Shown here: positions 15,186 to 26,031 of the stretch, piece after piece
Layout: each line of letters begins with the position of its first letter
Numbering within the stretch: position 1 is the stretch's first letter
NCBI GenBank assembly: GCA_037976565.1
Contig: CP137669.1
Coordinates: forward strand, 36,296,912-36,360,911
Length of the DNA stretch: 64,000 bases
Direction of reading: 5' to 3'
Source of the DNA: Mesocentrotus franciscanus
Lineage: Eukaryota > Echinodermata > Echinoidea > Camarodonta > Strongylocentrotidae
The notes under the pieces: model-generated
What the model was told of the DNA's origin: nothing
The model's input: the letters and a program-made list of their open reading frames with translations, nothing else
Databases searched by the model: none
Position numbers and translations under genes: made by a program

Positions 15186-15232
15186 TGGAGTAGTATTAGT
15201 AGGAATAGAAGAAGTAGTAGCAGTAGTAGTAA

Positions 15233-15264
<32 letters not shown>

Positions 15265-18200
15265 ATAGTAGTAGTAGTAATAGTATAGTAGTAGTAGTAG
15301 TAGTAGCAGATTAGTAATAGTAGTAGTAGTAGTAGTAGTAATAGTAGTAGTAGTAGTAGTAGTAGTAGTAATAGTAGTAGTAGTAGTACTAGTAGTAGTA
15401 GTAGTAGTAGTAGCAGATTAGTAGTAGTAGTAGTAGTATAGGATCAACATTCAAATAGCTAACTAGTTCAATCAATCTAATTGTATAAGCATGCGATTTC
15501 ATGATTTTCTCACATTAACCTGTAAAAAGCGCGTTCAAATTAAAAATGCACGTAAATGCATTCAAATTCGCACCTGCACCGCCCTGATGAACGTTAAAGT
15601 ATTCAAATTCACGAATAGGCAATCATTTATATCATTTGGGCAGTCTTTTTTTTTTACTGTTAAGTTCTTTGCAATCTGCATCTGTTAGAATAAATTATGC
15701 AAACTTTATGTACCTTGAAATGGGACCTGTGCCTTATATTGAAATATCTTACATGATAATATCGTAAATAAGTATATAATAAGTACTTACATGTAACAAA
15801 ATTAAGAGTTATAACCATTCTGTAAGTGTTATATCAATACTGCTAGGAAATAAAATGAAACCGGAAAAGAAGATTAGAAGAAAAAAATATGATTTAAATA
15901 AACATTATTAAAGTCTAAAAATGAAATGAAATTATGTAATTAAAAAAAGGTAAATATGACGTGAAAAAATTGCGGTAAGAATTACATAGAACTACAGAAC
16001 TTGTTTATGTTAATTTAATTCGAACGTTCAAAGTGCGAAGGTGTGTGCCTATAAATGAAATTGAAATTGGTATTAAGGACGAAATTGAACGTCTATCCAG
16101 CTGGGGCGAAATTGAATGGATTTCTCTCTAAATTGAATGAAATAAAATTTAAAAGGAATGATATAAAACGAAATTGAATGCTCAAAGAATGAAAATGAAC
16201 CATGAGAGTAGAGAACTGACGAAAATCGTTCGAACTTCAACGCATATTCATGAATTCGAATGCAACTCTGATGAAATTGGGCGGGAAAACCTATAGTAGA
16301 ATAGTAAGAGTAGTACTAGTAGTAGTAGTAGCAGCAGCAGCAGTAGAGTAGTAGTAATAGTAGTTGGAGTAGTATTAGTAGGAATAGAAGTAGCAGTAGT
16401 AGTAGTAGTAGTAGCAGATTAGTAGTAGTAGTAGTAGTAGAATAGTAAGAGTAGTACTAGAAGTAGTAGCAGCAGCAGCAGTAGAGTAGACGTAATAGTA
16501 GACAGAAATAACCGTCTGGTATGGGTCATTCTTTAATAAAACTGACATTTGTTGACATTCCCCATACACAGACGGTAATTACTACGCCTCGCACTATAAG
16601 GAGAGATAGAGCCAATTCTACAGCACTTTGCTGCAGACAGTTTCTCCCCCGAGTTTCTTTATTTAGATCTAATTTTCTGATTTATAAATCAGATAGAAAT
16701 AATCTATGTATATTATACTCCTATGTACAGTTAACAAAGAATTATTCCCTTTTTCCAAATTGCGAAATTTACGGACTTACCTATATGAATTATCCAAATT
16801 TTTATCTCAGAACCATGAAACGGTACGTTCATGCATTCGAACTGGTAATCTATGACATGACCCGGCCGATATATTTCCGGGTCAACCGACCAAAACAAGC
16901 CCAATGGCCAATCAGAGCACGTGTTTGATATTAGGCTTATGAATATTCAAACATCACCGGCTCACGCCGGGCTGACTCATACGTAGCTATTGGACGTTCG
17001 AAAAGAAAAAATGAATATTCATCAACTCAAACCAAGATGGCTGACAACAAATCATGTTGACCATAAGACCTCTCGGATTAATCATTAATTTAGGATCTAA
17101 ATGAGCAAGCTATCGTAAGTCAAAGTGGATGTTTCCGTGTTATTTTTATTTCTCAATAAGATTCAGTGTAATATTGCAGCTAAAGTGGATATATGAAGAC
17201 GTAAAGAGTGAAAAACTCGTTGCATATCTCATTCATCGCGGTCCGGCTCAACCGAACCATTCGCTCCGCACACTTCCACATAGCCGTACTTCAGTCTATG
17301 TATAGAGGCGGTCAGATGAGCCAAATGCAATCTCAGCGGAACAACCGTCGATATCAGAGACTGAAGCTTTCGGTCTATAGTAATAGTAGAAGTAGTACTA
17401 GTAGTAGNNNNNNNNNNNNNNNNNNNNNNNNNNNNNNNNNNNNNNNNNNNNNNNNNNNNNNNNNNNNNNNNNNNNNNNNNNNNNNNNNNNNNNNNNNNNN
17501 NNNNNNNNNNNNNNNNNNNNNNNNNNNNNNNNNNNNNNNNNNNNNNNNNNNNNNNNNNNNNNNNNNNNNNNNNNNNNNNNNNNNNNNNNNNNNNNNNNNN
17601 NNNNNNNNNNNNNNNNNNNNNNNNNNNNNNNNNNNNNNNNNNNNNNNNNNNNNNNNNNNNNNNNNNNNNNNNNNNNNNNNNNNNNNNNNNNNNNNNNNNN
17701 NNNNNNNNNNNNNNNNNNNNNNNNNNNNNNNNNNNNNNNNNNNNNNNNNNNNNNNNNNNNNNNNNNNNNNNNNNNNNNNNNNNNNNNNNNNNNNNNNNNN
17801 NNNNNNNNNNNNNNNNNNNNNNNNNNNNNNNNNNNNNNNNNNNNNNNNNNNNNNNNNNNNNNNNNNNNNNNNNNNNNNNNNNNNNNNNNNNNNNNNNNNN
17901 NNNNNNNAGTAGAAGTAGTACTAGTAGTAGTAGTACATGTATTAGTAGCAGTACTAGTAGTAGTAGTTGAGTGGTTTTTAGTAGTAATAGTAATAGTAGT
18001 GGTGGTAGTAGTAGTAGTGGTAGTAGTAGTAGTAGTAGTAGCAGCAGCAGCAGCAGTAGTAGAGTACTAGTAGTAGAAGAAGTAGTAGTAGTAGTAGTAG
18101 TAGTGCTACATGTATTAGTAGTAGTAGTAGTAGCTAGTAGTAGAACTATAGTAATAAACTTTATGGGATAACTTGGTTAGCACAAGGCTAATCTGCACAG

Positions 18201-20841
18201 GGTCCATAAGGCTCATTTAAAAACTAACATGGCTAAATAGTGACTAGTAAAGGCGATTCAAGAAACTCGGTGCATTATGAAAGAAAAGCAATACGGTAAG
18301 AGCGAGATATATAAATATAATAAATGAGGAATGGAGCGGGCAGTGAAGAAAAGATGGTAGAGTATGATGTACAAGAATGTATGAACATTTTAGCGATAGC
18401 CTTCTCTCCTCCCTAGAGCTGTGCACAATACTGGTCTGACGATGACTCGGCTCAGTTCGGATCATATTTAGTTGCAACCTTATCAACATCATCTGATGGA
18501 GACATGACCATTCGGCAACTGAAAGTTACTAGAAACTGCAAAGTATGTCTTATTTTATATGTTTCCTTTACGATTACAATAATTGTTGAAGAAGGGGTTA
18601 GGAATGTTGATGTGATCGATGCCCTCATTTGAAATTTAAAAATTAACGGATCGAGCAACCTAATATTTTTAGCAAACCACATTATAAATTTCAACCGGAA
18701 CGGTTTACCAACTGGATGAAAGGCGACTTGAGGAATGTAAATCATCTAGACATTTGATCATTGTTAATATCGCACTTATGCTTAAAGATAGAGCTGAGTT
18801 AGTCATGGAAGAACGTTTGACATTGTAAAAGAAACTGTCTGGAACTGAGCAACTGTTAAAAGAAGTTGAATATGTAGTACATAATACTGTAAGGTCTTGG
18901 AATGATCAATATCAAATGTGACTCAGTGCTGTTGAAAATCATATACACTGCATACAGGACTTAGTAAAGGGACTACACATGTGGCATGAGAGTTTGGTCA
19001 AACTTTCTGTTTTTTTAAATATGAGGGCATTTGAAAAGCAATCATTTTCAGGAGTCATTTCTGCTATCTTTGTTATTTCAAAATTACATAAAAAGGATGG
19101 GAATCCTCACATTAAAAAAAAATCTTTACCGGTACTCAACCTTCTCTTTAAAATACTATTTTGTTTTTGAAACATGGACAAATACAATTTGTGAGCGCAA
19201 AGCCAAAGTAACATTTTTATCCATTTCTGGTAGAACACAAAGATAAGATGCAATGTAGTGACCAATTCTAATACGCCTTATATACATCCCCGGGATACAT
19301 CCATTTCCACGGATTATTTGGTTTTGTTTTCTTTCAGGCCAGTCACACTGTCACTCAGTACCAGTTCCATGGATGGCCTAAACATGGATCAGATCAACAA
19401 TCAGGGGCTAGGTCGTTGCTCAAGCTCATCCGTGCTGTCAAAAGTTACACTAACAAAAAGAAAGAACTCTCCATTCTTGTCCATTGTTTGTAAGTCCAGT
19501 ATATTTGCAATGATTTTTAATACAGACTACACAATTGCAATTTGGTGCAAAGACCATGGACAAGATCGGCCTATCAATACAAAATAATTGAGGTATATTT
19601 TTTGCAATCAAGGCACTGATTTAAACATTTCAAAACTCAACTACAACGTTAAGCCAAAAGTCTGTTTATAAATTGTATGCATACCTCTTGAAAAAAGATT
19701 TCAAATGGCAACACAAAAGCTTGACAAGGCTTGCTAGACATAGCAGCAGTTAGTGTATGTAAAGTGGATTCCATCTATAATAATAATAATAAATACAGCC
19801 TTTACTTATGCGCCATCGATCTAGTAAACTATTCTGAGGCGCAGAGGGATAGAATTAGAACGAGTTACATAGAGACATGAGAACCAATATGCATAGATGT
19901 ACATTCAACATAAAACTAACTAAAATAACATGCGAACATATATGAGATGTCATTATGTAAAGCAGATTAATTAAATAGTAAGTACCCAGGGTTCTGAAGA
20001 GAAACATGCAGAAGTTGAAATGCATTAGAAAACAGGTCTATTTACGAGAAACTGTATTAACAAAAACGAAATGTATTTGATTTAAATTTGAAGAATAAGT
20101 TCACCCAATACTCAGTGGGAACCTTGATTACTGTACTTTAAACTTGTTAACATTTTGTGTGGATTTTAAGGAGTGGTGCTGGGCGAACAGGTGTGTTTTG
20201 TACTGTTATGGAGTGCATCGCTCAGATAGCTGAGGAGATTCCGTCGATATTTTCAAGACAGTCAAGATACTGCGAGCTGACAGGATGCAGTTCGTCCAAA
20301 CTGAGGTATGAAAAATGATTTGTATCTTTATCACACAGGTCAAATACCTCCCGTATTAACTAATAAACATGAATTATGATGAAATACTAGTAGATAAAGA
20401 GATGAAATAATTTCGTACCATCTGTAATTGCGACATGTAAATATTCTTTCTTGTTGTGCTATGGTATGCAGAGGTAGAAGTTAAATCGAAATAGATATTT
20501 GAAATACTTTGATCAGAGTCAAATCTATGACTGTTTCGTATTTTTTGTTTACATGAGAGAAATACAGCCTCTGAATACTAAGATAATACAATTTTATATA
20601 GGAGGAATATGCTTTCATCTACGATGTCATCCGTGAATACCTGCACACTGAAAACTATGAGCAGCTTACATACCCGATAGAGGACCACACGTATGGCAAT
20701 TTAGAGATCGACTACACACTTGACCCGGAAGAGAACCCGTATGAGGTCACAGATCCGCAGACTGAGAACGGCCAGGACAGACTAAAGCCAAAGCCTCTAC
20801 AACCGTACTCTCTATACGAGAACTTTATATTTGAATCTTAA
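859..20841 (+). CDS. receptor-type protein tyrosine phosphatase, tandem PTP domains (3' part of gene)
   Basis: Intracellular part of a receptor tyrosine phosphatase, which removes phosphate from tyrosine at the plasma membrane. I read sixteen exons: 859-1112, 4342-4429, 4935-5011, 5497-5533, 5766-5863, 6648-6773, 7233-7381, 7867-8002, 8526-8675, 9313-9412, 10782-10846, 14533-14661, 18417-18542, 19338-19489, 20171-20305, 20602-20841. All have AG acceptors and GT donors, and every junction keeps phase. Only the exon at 20171 is one base short internally. Together they encode about 686 residues: juxtamembrane segment, D1, D2 and a tyrosine-containing tail ending in TAA at 20839. Signal peptide, ectodomain and membrane helix must lie upstream of the window. 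The two-domain layout and the C-terminal YENF recall RPTP alpha/epsilon, but without the ectodomain I do not assign a subtype. The family call is very secure. Single exon edges rest on splice consensus and phase only. Confidence 0.93.
1452..3655. mobile_element. 2.2-kb element with TTAA target duplication and short inverted ends
   Basis: The left end reads TTAA (1448-1451) then CTCATTCGCGACAAT. The right end reads ATTGTCGCGAATGAG (3641-3655) then TTAA (3656-3659). The inverted ends are a perfect 15 bp. A TTAA duplication is typical of piggyBac and Kolobok elements. No transposase reading frame was recognised, so it looks non-autonomous. It lies in the phosphatase intron between 1112 and 4342. 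Confidence 0.65.
3660..4196. mobile_element. TTAA-flanked MITE, about 540 bp
   Basis: It begins AGGTACT right after TTAA 3656-3659 and ends AGTACCT right before TTAA 4197-4200. The inverted ends are short. It shares its left TTAA with the right end of the element at 1452-3655, so the two insertions abut. Confidence 0.55.
4342..8675 (+). CDS. PTP domain D1 (8 exons)
   Basis: D1 holds these family motifs in order. The phosphotyrosine-recognition loop [11 protein letters not shown] spans the 4342 and 4935 exons. DYFNASYIP ends at 5011. [19 protein letters not shown] crosses a 37-nt micro-exon (5497-5533) and 5766-5863. QYWP lies in 6648-6773. A WPE loop lies at 7275-7283. The signature [10 protein letters not shown] is split by the intron after 7381, with the Cys codon at 7377-7379, and [10 protein letters not shown] bridges 8002 and 8526. 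The nucleophilic Cys and phosphate-binding Arg are present. The general acid of the WPD loop is Glu instead of Asp, which in known PTPs lowers catalysis. D1 is therefore likely a weak enzyme or a substrate-binding domain rather than a clearly dead one. Confidence 0.93.
5262..5300. repeat. CA-rich microsatellite
   Basis: Interrupted cacaca run within a phosphatase intron. Similar short simple repeats occur at 2961-2990 (GAAA), 8806-8830 (GA) and 9764-9790 (CA). Confidence 0.6.
9313..20841 (+). CDS. PTP domain D2 and C-terminal tail (7 exons)
   Basis: D2 follows D1 with a linker in exon 9313-9412 and has the loop [17 protein letters not shown] (9313 and 10782 exons), DYINASYM, and [16 protein letters not shown] (14533). 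QYWS replaces QYWP (18417-18542), FHGWPKHG has Lys where WPD has Asp (19374-19382), and HCLSGAGRTG keeps the CX5R geometry (Cys codon 19485-19487). It ends in [11 protein letters not shown]. Exon sizes mirror D1: 126 versus 126 nt, 152 versus 149, 135 versus 136. D2 domains of receptor PTPs are usually inactive regulatory folds, and loss of the acid and of QYWP fits that. The tail after about 20660 carries YGNL and a C-terminal YENF. Confidence 0.9.
10869..12223. mobile_element. 1.36-kb inverted-repeat transposon in a phosphatase intron
   Basis: The left end GGGCCCGTATTCAATAAACT at 10869 is matched in reverse complement by the right end finishing tgaatacgggccc at 12223. Behind both ends are many copies of short cttaag/tcttag motifs on opposite strands, giving a diffuse longer inverted repeat. 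The interior around 11100-11800 is more GC-rich than its surroundings. No transposase was recognised. It lies between D2 exons 10782-10846 and 14533-14661. Confidence 0.7.
12786..13113 (+). mobile_element. MITE, about 330 bp (family copy 1)
   Basis: It starts aaggccattaac...catgtttagcgtcc and ends ggacgttaaacatg...aatggcct, so the ends are inverted. A second copy in opposite orientation lies at 29192-29556, sharing the centre cattttccccgactggctgg on one strand or the other. Confidence 0.7.
14875..15441. repeat. (AGT)n microsatellite with higher-order variants
   Basis: Long run of AGT triplets interrupted by a recurring variant ggagtagtattagtaggaat at about 14942, 14996 and 15186. It sits in a phosphatase D2 intron. 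The serine- or valine-rich open frames across it are artefacts of the triplet repeat. Confidence 0.9.
16294..16503. repeat. (AGT)n/(AGC)n microsatellite, second block
   Basis: AGT triplets with a short AGC run at about 16328-16343 that recurs at 16468-16482. It contains the same tattagtaggaat variant seen in the first block, so the blocks are probably related. Confidence 0.85.
17378..18145. repeat. (AGT)n microsatellite, third block, containing an assembly gap
   Basis: AGT triplets on both sides of exactly 500 undetermined bases at 17408-17907. The gap lies inside the repeat, so its true length is unknown. It belongs to the D2 intron that ends at the 18417 exon. Confidence 0.9.
17408..17907. 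other. assembly gap (500 N)
   Basis: Run of 500 unknown bases, a round number that suggests a placeholder. No phosphatase exon needs to be hidden here, because the flanking D2 exons join in phase 0 and the D1 homologue predicts nothing between them. Confidence 0.99.
19775..19860. repeat. dispersed repeat fragment, (AAT)n plus GCGCC/GGCGC core
   Basis: An ataataataataa run is followed by tttacttatgcgcc and, about 30 bp later, ctattctgaggcgc. From memory, similar sequences are scattered through sea urchin genomes. I could not verify this. Confidence 0.35.
20171..20305 (+). CDS. D2 active-site exon with an apparent 1-base deletion
   Basis: The exon opens in the frame giving [20 protein letters not shown] and closes in a different frame giving [20 protein letters not shown]. 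Both halves are strongly PTP-like. At 135 nt it is one base shorter than the D1 counterpart (136 nt, 46 codons). Adding one unspecified base near 20236-20243 aligns all 46 codons. Read literally, translation leaves frame and stops at TAG 20678-20680 in the last exon, losing the Q-loop and the tail. This is either an assembly error or a genuine frameshift allele. Confidence 0.8.
20602..20841 (+). CDS. RPTP terminal exon with YxN tail motifs
   Basis: The exon starts [14 protein letters not shown] and runs through an acidic, proline-containing tail of about 60 residues to TAA. Two Tyr-x-Asn motifs are visible: YGNL at 20692-20703 and YENF at 20815-20826, the latter eight codons before the stop. 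A phosphorylated YxN is the consensus for the GRB2 SH2 domain. RPTP alpha ends in an analogous YANF. A docking role here is inferred from the motif only. Confidence 0.88.
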   Translation, partial: EEYAFIYDVIREYLHTENYEQLTYPIEDHTYGNLEIDYTLDPEENPYEVTDPQTENGQDRLKPKPLQPYSLYENFIFES

Positions 20842-21780
20842 ATTCATATAGATTTGCGTTGGTGGAATTGTGCTCTGTGTACGAGAATTTTGCATTTTAA
20901 TTTTTAAATTCATATAGCATTGTTGTTTGAATGATGGTCCTGAAATCTCTAGATGAAACTGAATATCTGTAGATATTTAGGTTGTGGAGTATTCCCTTTT
21001 AACCTTAGAAAATGTAGTGGAACTACGGAAAAACGTCTTGTGTGGAGATATCTTGGTATAGGTGGTTCATTCACTTGATTCTCAATTCAAGGGTTGAGGG
21101 TTCGAATCCCAGCCCGGCACTGACGTCCTATGGCAAGACATTAATACACATCTGTACAGGTGCATTATTTTTGGTGATGGAGTGAATGTTCTAAACTTAT
21201 GAAGTACATCGGATTTATTTTCGAAATATGTCTTTAGGTCTGTTATTCACGTCTGGAGTATGTAACATTTTGGTTTATCAATGATTGCTCTATACCTATT
21301 AATCATTGGTAAAAAGCGAGTTGTATCAAATAGTTTATAACCAATATTCAACTGTCAAATGATCTATCTTTAGATCATTGTTTCGTCTTCGTTTATCCTG
21401 TCTGTCTGGTATTTATGTGTTTTTTCTCACTGTACCATTCTCTGTCCAGTGTTGAAGCATTTACGAAAAAAATTGAATAGCAGTACTTTAAAATATATGT
21501 TTGATTACCCACATTGTGCAGTTGTTTAAGAATCAAATCAATCTGCAATATTATATAGCTAGCTTCTTTTGTTGACTTAATGAATGTGAATTTGATGTAA
21601 ATAATGGTGTTTGTTGTAGAAAATGATCATTAATACACATTTTAATTAACATCTGTTCTATCTATTAATTGCACTTATTATTGAAATATCCTTTTAATGA
21701 TGCAAGTCTTATTTATTTTCAATAAAATGCAAATTCCATTACTATTTACATTAACAAACCACAATAAAGGCTGACGTAAT
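20842..21780 (+). other. probable 3' UTR of the phosphatase gene
   Basis: AT-rich non-coding sequence follows the stop. Two AATAAA polyadenylation signals at 21721-21726 and 21763-21768 are plausible transcript ends. A tRNA-derived SINE-like piece sits inside at about 21045-21200. Confidence 0.5.
21045..21200 (+). repeat. tRNA-derived SINE-like fragment
   Basis: Contains a perfect RNA polymerase III B-box core, gggttcgaatccc (about 21098-21110), and a weaker A-box-like stretch tggtataggtgg about 45 bp upstream. The acceptor-stem halves do not pair, so this is a tRNA-related SINE head and not a tRNA gene. Confidence 0.5.
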
Positions 21781-23462
21781 TTCTTTCTAATTGCTGCATG
21801 ACAATGGTTGATGTATTTGAAAATGATTAAATAATATGCACAAAGTCACTAGCCTTTTCAAACTGCATGTAAGTGAACTAACAAAGTGTGTTCATTTTAT
21901 TGCAAATTATACATGCTGTTAGATACATTTCTAGCACAGGTTGATTTCCACGTGAAACAAGTAGTCTTGAATTTACACTAATCATGCTTGTAATTATTAA
22001 TGCTAAATGTATAGCTTGTAACCTGATGATTGTCCCACTCTTTACTTACCCCTCTGTACCACCAAGTGCATAATAACAATATAATATTAACAATAATCTC
22101 AGACAAAAATGTTGTTTCATTTTCATTTTCATTTTATGTTCTTGATTCGCTTAAAATTCAAAAGTACATACAAAAAAAATCAAGGTTTCAAAATTGATGT
22201 TAACATGATATAAACAAAATTCAAAATATTCATACAAAGAAACAAAGTAACACCGTCAGGGAGAGAAGCAAACATACCAGTCACAGTTTTGTAATTAAAT
22301 AAATTAAACAAATGCCATCTTGTTTAAACAATCAACTCTCCCCTTCCCCCATGCCCCAATCAGGCGTCAAGCGTCACGGTCCATGCCACTGCGCATAATC
22401 AAGAAGAAGAAAAAACACATACACACACACACACTCACACACACACAATACACTCACACAACACACTCACAAACTCGTACACAAAGATCGTATAAATTTT
22501 CATTTAAAATTTCACCTTAAGATTTTTCCTTTGAGGCCGCCGTCCTAGTCAAGCATCGTTTATGATTGCGGTCTCCTGCACTTTACTTTTATTTATACTT
22601 TAAATTTATAATATGTTATAGAAATATTAAGTTTTGTTATTATATGTATATATGTAAATAGCATTTTAACATGAGGTTATTATTGTTTGTATATTTGTAT
22701 TATACCTTACGTTTATTCAGTTATTATATTTGGAAAATGCAGAAATAAATTAAATCAAAGCAAATAGTTTTACATGATTTAGGAAAACATTGCTGGAGGA
22801 AGTACTCTATACTTTGACGTTTAGCAGAACCGTTCGAAGCGGGTATTCTGAAAAATTATTCCATGAGATAACAATGAAAAAAATGCAAATAAAGCGCTAG
22901 TTGATATCTACTTTGTAATGAGAATTTATCATTCAATGCTGGAAATGTCAAATTTCTTTCTTTCTTTTAAAAATCAGGTTTGAAAAAAAGGGGAAAAAAT
23001 TAAGACCAAGCTGATGATTGAGCACTTCTTGGAATTCTCAAATAATGTTTCATATTCATCGAAGTTAAGATGAATTTCTTGATAGCTAGGAGTTAATAAG
23101 AACTGAACAACCAGTGCTAGGTTGAAATTTGGAACAAAAACACCTAGTTGATAAGCAACTTCGGAAAAAATATCTGCGCATGGGCAGATAAAGGTCGTTT
23201 GTAAAAAACTGTAAAACCCAATCGAGACATATGAAATAATGTTGTATACGTGTTCATGAAAGTTATGTTATCATTCATTTATGCACCGAAGATAAACGAG
23301 TGGACGTATTCTTTTCAAGAGAGCAAACAAAATGTATCATTAAGCGCCTCGATCACTTTGGCAGTGATTATTCTAAAATGCAAAAAGTTGGAATTTTTCT
23401 CCATGGTTTATAAGACCTGTGGAAATTCGGGAGTCATTTGTATATGTGCTGTGTCCAAACTT
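21781..23462. other. intergenic, no gene recognised
   Basis: AT-rich sequence with an acacac microsatellite at about 22417-22447. The short open frames have no family resemblance that I can see. Confidence 0.5.
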
Positions 23463-23609
23463 GGTCCTGTTTCATAACACATGTTACCAATAACAAATTC
23501 TAAAATCCTATGAAAAATTTGCTCTTAGCCAATCAAATGCCACGATTTCAGGAGCTTAAAAGTTATTTTAATTGATGACATTTGATTACATGTTTTATGA
23601 AACAGGGCC
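23463..23609. mobile_element. hairpin MITE, GGGCCCTGTTTCATAAAAC family, copy 1
   Basis: The left end is ggtcctgtttcataacac and the right end gttttatgaaacagggcc. The interior carries tagccaatcaaatgccac and gatttcagga. Related copies are at 50059-50195 and 55875-56023. Confidence 0.75.
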
Positions 23610-24990
23610 TTGATCTATAATTTGATTTAAAATTGATTACCATGCATGGTAGCTACCACTTTGTGACACCCAAATATTGATACTAACTAATGAGAAATTT
23701 TGTTTTTCTTTGACAACCTTTAAAGTAGTCGACTTAGGAGCAAAAGTTCAATCCTAAAAGGGCATGGTGACAAGTTTCTGCAGCCGAAATCTATATTCAT
23801 TTCTTTTCAAAATTCATCTGAGGAAAGACATTCCATCTTGAAGATAAATGAAATATGGAAATACAACTGTAATATTTCTATTTATGGAAGACCTCACTCA
23901 GGGTTGGATCGTCTCATACCAAGTTATAATCATAATTTTCTTGGTTATTGTATTCCTTGGTTCCTTGCCATGCAGCCACTTTATTATTAGATTTGTATGT
24001 AGATTTATGATTTATATTTCTATACTGGGGAAAAACATATGTCTTTATTCCAAGTTTGCACGAGCGTAACATATACTTAATGTAATAAAAAGAAGCGATT
24101 TACAATATCAAAGTAGAGAGAATAGTTTTATAACTTTTCAAGTTAATCCTCTATTCTTTTTTCTCCTAGAACCCCATTTAACAAGAAGAAAGTGGGCCAA
24201 CCTATGCTTATAAATTTTACTACATATGGGTGGATACAATTTTCAAGGGATTTTCTTTAATATGCAAGGTTGAGATGTCTTCATTTTACATACATGTAAG
24301 ATATACATGAACCCGCTCATGAATATATGTGTACTTTTAAAAATAACTCTGCCACTAAAGCCTGTGTAAGAGGGATATGATTATTTTAACAAGAGAAAAA
24401 TCATAGTCATAATTATAATGAGAGTCAAATTATAGAACGAGAGGCAAGGTAATTAAATTCAGAGCGGAAGAAATTTCAATGGTGACCTTCTATTTCAGGG
24501 GATGTTAGAAACAAGAGAAAGAGAGAAATGTGGGAGGATTTTGAGGTTAGTTTCAGAGAATAGAACTTATAGATATGCAAATATCTGCTGATGTATATTT
24601 AAGAATACGTATGAATTACAGTGATGATGAGCAATTTCCTTTCAATACTAAATTCTGCTCAAATAGCATGCATATTCATTAGCAAGTATTTGCATGTACC
24701 TTACTAGCAAGAACTAATGACATAATATATTTAAATAGCTTCTCATGAATATTCAAGATGCTCGAGCAGGAGAAGCGGGGCGTTTTAGTAACTGTGAAAC
24801 AAAAATGATATCTAAGCTATAATCACCTTAAAGGTCAGGTGACATCGAAAGACAAGTTGATTCCTATTGATGTGCAGGGCTGCATACAACTCATGTTTTG
24901 TTATTCAAGCATCTAAATATATTTCATAGATTTTTAAATATTTTGTTGAATAATTTTCTCAGACCTGCTAAGCTCCACCCTAAAAAATAC
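23610..24990. other. intergenic, no gene recognised
   Basis: AT-rich non-coding sequence with no recognised gene or repeat structure. Confidence 0.45.
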
Positions 24991-26031
24991 TCCAGATCTC
25001 AATCATCTTGTGACATCATATGTCAATCATTAGTGAGCTAACAAGAGACAGTGGTATGTAACTTCCCTCAGCCCAGCACATGCTCACAAAAGAATTGCAT
25101 TCTTTCATACAATACCTCCACATTACCTTTCTTTTCCTGGTGATGCTACAGAAAGTCTGACCAGGGAGGTGATAGAGAAGGAGTGGAAACTCTTGTAATT
25201 TATTCAAACGCATGCGTGAGTTCTAAAGCGTAACAATGGCGTGCGTAACATTCCACTTGGCTTTGAAGTTCCATGATGCTCCGAGCCGCTCTTCCACTGC
25301 GGGGAATTTAGGAGGCCAGGCACCAGTTTCACATTTATTAAATTACCGGCAAAATTTCAGTGCCGAGGTAAATTATATATGGGGATTGTATTGGAAATAG
25401 TGCATCAAACAATTTTTCAAATTTAGTACTCCGCCCTTCCTATAACCTGTGTGCCAGAGTTGGTAAAAGAAATATTAGATCCTGACAAAAACTCAATATT
25501 TTAGGATAATCCGATTATTTTCGCATGTTTTAATGTCCCGTCACTTGATCCATGATTTACAATCTGCGATAACTTTAAGTTTGTTAATGCGTGCTTTCGC
25601 GTGCTCTTTGTATTTTTGCAGTTGGACAAAAGTATAAAATTACAAAAGTTTGTGTTCGCTTGTTCAACTCATTACACATTCAACAACTGATTAGAAATCA
25701 TTGTAAGGGACAGCGAACATTTGCTGAGATACCATTTTCTGATGTAGGAATTCTAAATCCTGATATTTCATGCGCTCTTTTATCTCACCACCTGGTCAAC
25801 AGTTGCAGATTAGCGCATAACTTTTCGGCGGCTTTGAGCATGGGGTCAAAGGAGAGCGGCTTGATTCCACTCCTTCTCTATCACCTCCCTGGTCTGACAT
25901 AGCAACTCCTATGTTGGTAATGTATGGTCTATTGTAAACAGGTGGTCAGCTTTGGTGAAGCTACATACCACTGTATCTTGTTAGCTCACTAATGATTGCC
26001 ATATGATGTCACAAGATGAATGAGATCTGGC
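24991..26031. mobile_element. 1.04-kb transposon with about 190-bp inverted ends
   Basis: Left arm from ccagatctcaatcatcttgt at 24991 to about 25190. Right arm from about 25840 to gatctgg at 26031, the reverse complement with substitutions and small indels. The arms share gaccagggaggtgatagaga in opposite orientation. The interior has no recognisable transposase. The outer ends could extend further. Confidence 0.65.

Noticed and set aside
14800..15288. 162-codon Ser/Val-rich frame
   Set aside because: Translation of an AGT microsatellite in a phosphatase intron.
17208..17912. 234-codon frame spanning unknown bases
   Set aside because: Most of it is the 500-N gap, and the readable part shows no family motif.
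20161..20200. Alternative acceptor (aaggag) for the D2 active-site exon
   Set aside because: It would give only four residues between Cys and Arg and break the CX5R signature, and it does not explain the later frame change.
21045..21120. Intact tRNA gene
   Set aside because: B-box is perfect but the acceptor stem does not pair and the 5' half is degenerate, so it is a SINE-like fragment.
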